Shown here: in pieces, positions 59,204 to 64,000 of the stretch
How the letters are laid out: each line of letters opens with the position of its first letter
Position numbering within the stretch: the stretch's first letter is position 1
Source of the DNA: Alphaproteobacteria bacterium
GTDB lineage: Bacteria > Pseudomonadota > Alphaproteobacteria > UBA2136 > UBA6156
Length of the DNA: 64,000 nt
Direction of reading: 5' to 3'
NCBI GenBank assembly: GCA_027485835.1
Contig: JAIXQG010000001.1
Location: 438,854 to 502,853 of the forward strand
Position numbers and translations under genes: made by a program
Notes under the pieces: generated by a model
The model's database searches: none
What the model was told of the DNA's origin: nothing
Seen by the model: only the letters and a program-made list of their open reading frames with translations

Positions 59204-60535
59204 ATGACGCACGCCAAGATCGCCATCGCCTTGACGCTTGCCTTTGCAGCCACCACCAGCCTGGTGAACGCCGCATCGATGCAAGAAGCTATGGCAACCG
59301 CCATTGCCAGCCACCCGGAAGTGCTTTCCGCACAAAAGGGTCAGGCTGCTATCGGTCACCGTATTGATATGGCCAAGGCCGGTTACAAGCCGAAAGTCGA
59401 CTTCGCAGCCGGTACCGGTTACGAATGGAGCAAGAACAACTCCACCCGCTTCCGTGCCGCCCGCACCCCGCAAAGCGGCAAGCAAGGCAGCAAGGACCTG
59501 TGGCGTAGCGAATCCCGCATCACCTTCAGCCAGATGGTGTTTGACGGTTTCCAGACCAAGAGCCGTGTAGCTCAGGAAACCAACCGCTTCACCAGCGCAA
59601 CCTTCCACGTTATGGACGTACAGAACCAGCTCGCCCTGCGTGCTGCCGAAGCCTACCTGGGTGTTCTGCACGCTAAGGAACTGGTTGCCCTGGCCGAACA
59701 AAACCTGGCTACCCACAAGGAATACGCCAGCAAGATTTCTGCCCGCGTCAGCGGTGGTCGCAGCAGCGCTTCCGACATCCGTCAAGTTGATGGCCGTGCC
59801 GCTTTGGCCCAAGCCAACCTGGAAGCCGCCGTTGGTGACCTGAAGGCTGCCGAAGCCCGTTACCTGGAAGCTGTTGGCGAGATGCCGAGCAACCCGGTTA
59901 AGGCTGCCACTCCTTTCAACGCCCTGCCCGGCAACACCAAGGCCGCGATTGACCGTGCGATGTCCCAAAGCCCGGTTATTGCCAGCGCCATGGCTGACAT
60001 TAAGGCTGCTAACGCCGAACTGGCCGAAGCCAAGTCTGTCTTCTGCCCGCGTGTTACCCTTGAAGGTGGTATCTCCCGTAACGAAAACCTCGACGGTGTA
60101 GAAGGCCCGAACAACGACATGACCGCCATGGTTATGGTTCGCCAAAACCTGTACAACGGTGGCCACGACGTTGCCCAACGTAAGGAACGTGCTGAAATCG
60201 TACGTCAGGCTCAAGACCAGCTCGAAGTTGAGCGTCGTCAGGTTGAGCAAGCCGTTATCGAAGCCTTCAGCCGTGTAGAGACCGCCAAGAACCGTCTCGA
60301 CCCGCTGACCGCTCACGTTGAGGCTTCTACCGCCACCCGTAATGCTTACGCCCAGCAATTCGACATCGGCCAGCGCACCCTGCTGGACCTGCTGGATAGC
60401 GAAGTGGAACTGTTCGACGCCAAGGCCGCACTTATCGATGGTAAGTACGAACTTGACGCCGCTGCCTACGCTGTGATCGCCCACACTGGTGACCTTGCCC
60501 CGGCAAACGCTAACACCCAAGTGGCCTCCAAGTAA
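59204..60535 (+). CDS. lapE: TolC family type I secretion outer membrane protein
   Basis: 443 residues. Signal peptide MTHAKIAIALTLAFAATTSL ending VNA-ASM. The protein has the repeated helical hairpins of TolC: SMQEAMATAIASHPEV, QLALRAAEAYLGVLHAKEL, and in the second half AYAQQFDIGQRTLLDLLDSE, the characteristic end motif. It forms the outer-membrane channel for the adhesin exported by LapB/LapC. Codon use is strongly biased to GCC, ACC and GGT, suggesting high expression. A terminator separates it from the adhesin gene. Confidence 0.93.
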   Translation: MTHAKIAIALTLAFAATTSLVNAASMQEAMATAIASHPEVLSAQKGQAAIGHRIDMAKAGYKPKVDFAAGTGYEWSKNNSTRFRAARTPQSGKQGSKDLWRSESRITFSQMVFDGFQTKSRVAQETNRFTSATFHVMDVQNQLALRAAEAYLGVLHAKELVALAEQNLATHKEYASKISARVSGGRSSASDIRQVDGRAALAQANLEAAVGDLKAAEARYLEAVGEMPSNPVKAATPFNALPGNTKAAIDRAMSQSPVIASAMADIKAANAELAEAKSVFCPRVTLEGGISRNENLDGVEGPNNDMTAMVMVRQNLYNGGHDVAQRKERAEIVRQAQDQLEVERRQVEQAVIEAFSRVETAKNRLDPLTAHVEASTATRNAYAQQFDIGQRTLLDLLDSEVELFDAKAALIDGKYELDAAAYAVIAHTGDLAPANANTQVASK

Positions 60536-60541
60536 GGATGT

Positions 60542-60569
60542 GGCCCGCCTTCGGGCGGGCCGGTTTTTT
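60542..60569 (+). terminator. intrinsic terminator
   Basis: GGCCCGCC (60542-60549), loop TTCG, GGCGGGCC (60554-60561), GG and six T. Confidence 0.92.
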
Positions 60570-60812
60570 CGCTACTTTTTTCTCAAACAAAGTAGCCCAG
60601 TTATTTTTTAAGGCGGCAGGGACTTGCGGAACCCCCTGCCCCACCCCACATAAAGGGGGACTTTACGGGCTTTGGGCTTGACCTACGGGAAAACCAGCCA
60701 AGGCACGTCAGGAAAACCGCGATTACCACTCATAAGGCGCCAATCGCACACACGTGTAGACAGGCTTATGGATTTAACGCCCTGACACAGGGCCAACGGG
60801 AGTACTATCATT

Positions 60813-63800
60813 ATGGCTAACGAAACCCAGCCGACCACCCTCAGCATGGAACAAGGCCCGTCTCTGGCCGCGATTCCTACCCCGGCACCGGAGGCTGAAG
60901 CCGTTATGGTATTGGCCAGCAACACCGTGGGCAGCGCTGCCGACACCCTTGCCGCCCAACCGGCTCCTTCGATTAAGGCCGACGCCTACAACGTAGCCGT
61001 AAAAGTACCGCCCGCTGGCGGCATGCTGGCTTATCTGGTAGGCCCGGGCGCCCAAATTGAGCTGGCTGGCATTGACCTGAACACCGCGACCCTGACCCAG
61101 GAAGCCGGCAACCTGCGCATTACCCTGCCGAACGGTGCCGAAGTGCTGCTGCTGGACTACGTGGCCAGCGCTAAGGATCCTTCCACTGCCGTAATTACCG
61201 AAGGCGGCAAACTGCCCGCCCAGCAACTGTTGGCGGCCCTTGATGAAGCCCAACTGGCCCAAAACGTGGCTGATGTTGAACCTGCCGCTGGTCCGGCGGG
61301 TGCGGCTGCCGGTGGTACCGGTGGCGGTTTGACCCCCCCGACCATTCTGGGTACCGGTGTTGGCATGGGTGAAGGCATCTTCTCCAGCGTTATCGGCCCG
61401 TTTGCGCTGCCGGTTCCGTTCGATGAGATCAAGACCGAAGAATTCCCGATTGGCAGTGCTCAAGACCCTGCGATTATCCTGAGCCCCGACCAACTGCCGC
61501 CGTTGGCCCGTGATGACTTGTTCTCCACCGCACAGAACACGACCCTCACCCTTGCCCCGAGCCGTTTGTTGGTCAACGACAGCGATCCCGAAGGCGATCC
61601 GCTTACCATTGTATCGGTACAAGGTGCTCAGAACGGTACTGTTTCTATCGTGAACGGTAATGTTGTGTTTGTACCAACCCCCGGCTTTACCGGCACCGGT
61701 AGCTTCAGCTACACCATTACCGATGGTAAGGGTGGTACTTCTACTGCAGACGTAATCATCCAGATCGATCCGGATCCCTCCGCTGAAAACAACGTGATTG
61801 CGGCTGACGACGCCGAAACCGTTAACTCCGGCGGCACCGTTAAAGTGAACGTGCTGGCTAACGACAGCGACCCCGAGGGCGACGCTCTTGTACCGGGTAG
61901 CGTGCGTATCATCACCCAGCCTGCCAGCGGCAGCGTGACGGTGAACGCCGACGGCAGCATTAGCTACACCGCCGACCCTGCCATTACCACCGCCCACTTT
62001 GTGACTTTTGTGTACGAAGTAAGCGACAGCAAGGGCGCCAAGGATACCGCTACGGTTACGATTGAAGTTCTTTCCAACCAAAACAACGTCGATGCGATTG
62101 ACGACACCGGCTTTATTCAACCTGCTGGCGCCGTTAAGAGCTTCAACGTGGTGAACAACGATGTTGACCCGCAGGGCGATAGCTTCAAGATCACCAGCAT
62201 TGGCACCCCCAAACTGGCTAACGGCACGGTTGTCGGTAGCGCCAGCTTTGACCCGATTACCGGCCAAATCACCTACAACTCGGTTTCCAGCAGCACCGGT
62301 TACACCGTAAGCATCGAGTACACCATTACCGATGCCCGCGGCGCCACCGACACCGCCACCCTGACCATTAACGTGCAGCCGGGTGCTGTTAACAGCGTGG
62401 AAGCCAAGGACGACACCGCCGACATGCTGGCTGGCCAAGCCGTTAACATTGATGTTCAGCGCAACGACGTTGACCCGCAAGGCGATAGCTTCAGCATCAA
62501 GGCTGGCAGCGTGACCCAGCCGGTAGATGCAAGCGGCAACCCGCGTGGTAGCGTGGCTGTTGTAGATGGCAAGATCGTCTTCACCGACACCCCCGGCGCC
62601 CGTAACAGCGGCGTGGTTGAGTTCACCTACACCATCGTCGACTCGAAGGGTGCAGAAGATACCGCCGTGGTACGTGTGACCATCGGTACCGCTCCGAACG
62701 GCGTGGATGCGAACAATGACACCTTTGACATTGCCAACAACGCACCCGAAACCAACATTACCACCACCCTGCGCGCTAACGACTTTGACCCGCAACGCGA
62801 TGAGTTCACCATCACCAGCGTGACCCAGCCGACCGTTGGCCAAGGTACCGTGCGTTTGGAGAATGGTCAGGTGTTCTTTACTCCTGCCACCGGCTACACC
62901 GGCCCGGTAGTATTTACCTACACCATTACTGACACCCTTGGTGCCAAGGATACCGCTCAGGTGTACATCAATGTGCAGCCGCCTGCCGTTGACCCTGACA
63001 CGACCAGCGTTGTAGCCGGTAACGATAACTTCAGCACCCAGAAGGACACGCCGATTACCATTACCACGGCACAGGTGCTGGCGAACGACTACGACCCCGA
63101 AGGTTCGACCCTCGGCCGTGATAACATCATCAGCTTCACCCAACCGGCTACCGGCGGGACTGTGAGCCGTGATGCGAATGGTAACTTCGTGTTCACCCCG
63201 ACCGCTGGCTTTACTGGTACCACTACCTTTACCTACACCATTGAAGATAAAGACGGACCGAACGAAAACGACCGTGCGACAGCGACTGTTACCATTCGTG
63301 TGGATGAGCCGAACGCGTTGGACAACCCGGTGGATGCTGTTAACGACCTGCTGGTTGTGAATCCGGGCGAAATCAAGACCATCAACGTACTGGCAAATGA
63401 CAGCGCACCCGATGGTGGCCTGACTTTCGTACGTGTAGTCGGTGGTTTGCCTGCTGGCGTTACCGACCTTGGTAACGGCGTTTTCCGCTACGATGCCACC
63501 AACGACACGACCAACAAGACGCTGACCTTCCAATACGAAGTACGCGACGTAGATGGTGATACCGACATTGCGACTGTAACTATCCGTGTCGAAGACCGTC
63601 CGGTAGATGCCGTGAACGATACGTTCAGCACCGATGAAGACACCCAACTGATCTTCACCACCGCCAACTTGTTGTCTAACGACAGCGCACCTGATGGTGG
63701 CCTGGCCTTTGTACGTACTGTTGGCGACCTGCCTGCTGGCCTTAGCTACAACAGCACCACCGGTCAGTTCACCTACAACCCGCCGGCAAACTTCGTTGGT

Positions 63801-64000
63801 AGCGTCAGCTTCCAATACGAAGTGCGTGACGTGGATGGCGACACCGACATTGCGACTGTAACCATCAATGTTAAATCCGTTGATGATCCGGTTGATGCCG
63901 TAAACGATGTGTTCACCGTTCAGGAAGACGCTACGACGCCGTTGACCTTCACCACCGCCAACCTACTAGCTAACGACAGCGCACCCGATGGTGGCCTTGA
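60813..64000 (+). CDS. giant repeat adhesin, LapA-like (5' part, runs off the window)
   Basis: The frame stays open for 1062 codons to the window end. The start MANETQPTTLSMEQG has GGGAG upstream. Residues 1-150 (LPNGAEVLLLDYVASAKDPS) form a retention module as in LapA. Residues 157-160 (PAAG) and 164-167 (AAAG) match the (T/P/A)AAG LapG site. From residue 229 Big_9/cadherin-like repeats follow: for example LVNDSDPEGDPLTIVSVQG and GSFSYTITDGKGGTS. The last units start at 63327, 63600 and 63888, 273 and 288 nt apart. Exported by the LapBCE system. The leader 60570-60812 holds no gene. Confidence 0.93.
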   Translation, partial: MANETQPTTLSMEQGPSLAAIPTPAPEAEAVMVLASNTVGSAADTLAAQPAPSIKADAYNVAVKVPPAGGMLAYLVGPGAQIELAGIDLNTATLTQEAGNLRITLPNGAEVLLLDYVASAKDPSTAVITEGGKLPAQQLLAALDEAQLAQNVADVEPAAGPAGAAAGGTGGGLTPPTILGTGVGMGEGIFSSVIGPFALPVPFDEIKTEEFPIGSAQDPAIILSPDQLPPLARDDLFSTAQNTTLTLAPSRLLVNDSDPEGDPLTIVSVQGAQNGTVSIVNGNVVFVPTPGFTGTGSFSYTITDGKGGTSTADVIIQIDPDPSAENNVIAADDAETVNSGGTVKVNVLANDSDPEGDALVPGSVRIITQPASGSVTVNADGSISYTADPAITTAHFVTFVYEVSDSKGAKDTATVTIEVLSNQNNVDAIDDTGFIQPAGAVKSFNVVNNDVDPQGDSFKITSIGTPKLANGTVVGSASFDPITGQITYNSVSSSTGYTVSIEYTITDARGATDTATLTINVQPGAVNSVEAKDDTADMLAGQAVNIDVQRNDVDPQGDSFSIKAGSVTQPVDASGNPRGSVAVVDGKIVFTDTPGARNSGVVEFTYTIVDSKGAEDTAVVRVTIGTAPNGVDANNDTFDIANNAPETNITTTLRANDFDPQRDEFTITSVTQPTVGQGTVRLENGQVFFTPATGYTGPVVFTYTITDTLGAKDTAQVYINVQPPAVDPDTTSVVAGNDNFSTQKDTPITITTAQVLANDYDPEGSTLGRDNIISFTQPATGGTVSRDANGNFVFTPTAGFTGTTTFTYTIEDKDGPNENDRATATVTIRVDEPNALDNPVDAVNDLLVVNPGEIKTINVLANDSAPDGGLTFVRVVGGLPAGVTDLGNGVFRYDATNDTTNKTLTFQYEVRDVDGDTDIATVTIRVEDRPVDAVNDTFSTDEDTQLIFTTANLLSNDSAPDGGLAFVRTVGDLPAGLSYNSTTGQFTYNPPANFVGSVSFQYEVRDVDGDTDIATVTINVKSVDDPVDAVNDVFTVQEDATTPLTFTTANLLANDSAPDGGL
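63327..64000 (+). repeat. tandem adhesin repeat units
   Basis: Three near-identical units beginning with CCGGT(G/A/T)GATGC at 63327, 63600 and 63888, encoding PVDAVND and NDSAPDGGL. Earlier units from 61497 are more diverged. The array continues past the window. Confidence 0.85.

Noticed and set aside
60774..63815. A 1013-residue open frame on the minus strand across the adhesin repeats
   Set aside because: It is Val/Gly-rich with no domain and is the complement of the adhesin frame, which is open through the whole region with clear repeats and a ribosome site. Biased codon use on the plus strand leaves the antisense frame open.
1..64000. tRNA, rRNA, CRISPR arrays, insertion sequences or prophage structural genes
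   Set aside because: No conserved rRNA or tRNA arms, regular spaced repeats, transposases or phage structural proteins were recognised on either strand by reading. A covariance-model search would be decisive for small RNAs.

Overview
The window looks like chromosomal DNA of an alphaproteobacterium. The supporting evidence is the cluster rpmF / fabH / ihfA / MerR-like regulator / DUF2155 protein next to a ubiquinol-cytochrome c chaperone, together with nrdR-nusB, a two-gene E1 pyruvate dehydrogenase operon and a dispersed virB11-like ATPase. The species cannot be named from sequence alone. No rRNA, tRNA, CRISPR array or insertion sequence was recognised. Most housekeeping genes lie on the minus strand.

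Layout. 1-3.7 kb: gatC-nudix-gatA-flavodoxin-FMN reductase-gatB, all minus. 3.8-5.7 kb: ruvX and a DNA photolyase. 5.7-7.4 kb: two odd Nudix-like genes. 7.5-11.2 kb: an orphan VirB11-like ATPase, grxC, ubiG, rpsU and a coiled-coil membrane protein. 11.3-17.2 kb: prfA-prmC-two lipoproteins, a J-domain protein, a prepilin peptidase and a surface protein. 17.3-28.6 kb: gyrA, three tandem secreted Cys-rich paralogues, mgtE, maeB and alaS. 28.9-34.5 kb: two unknown singletons, two glycosyltransferases, nusB, nrdR, a phosphoribosyltransferase and a GNAT. 34.6-41 kb: DUF2155 protein, MerR, ihfA, fabH, rpmF, cytochrome bc1 chaperone, bamE-like lipoprotein, two pilin-like genes and an aspartoacylase-family enzyme. 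41-51.6 kb: a GCS2-like ligase, then the pyruvate dehydrogenase/lipoate operon (pdhA-pdhB-nudix-nudix-pdhC-nudix-lpd ... lipA), interrupted by an AT-rich two-gene cassette. 51.8-52.7 kb: two small secreted proteins. 52.7-64 kb: a Lap-type adhesin system.

The Lap-type locus is the most coherent system. A minus-strand operon encodes the type I secretion ATPase (LapB-like), the membrane-fusion protein (LapC-like), a LapG-like periplasmic cysteine protease and a membrane protein with an HD-GYP-like domain that has lost its HD and HHE residues. Divergently, a TolC-like channel is followed by a giant repeat adhesin that runs off the window and carries (P/A)AAG motifs matching the LapG site. The degenerate HD-GYP protein sits where a LapD c-di-GMP receptor would be expected. 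I infer that it replaces LapD.

Two genome-scale signals stand out. The octamer GGGCAGGG, which matches the E. coli KOPS consensus GGGNAGGG, occurs at least 12 times on the minus strand and once on the plus strand. Several genes without a Shine-Dalgarno have a -10-like hexamer 5-8 nt before the start codon, which suggests leaderless transcripts. Nine accessory singletons with strong Shine-Dalgarno sites and their own hairpin terminators are scattered between core operons.
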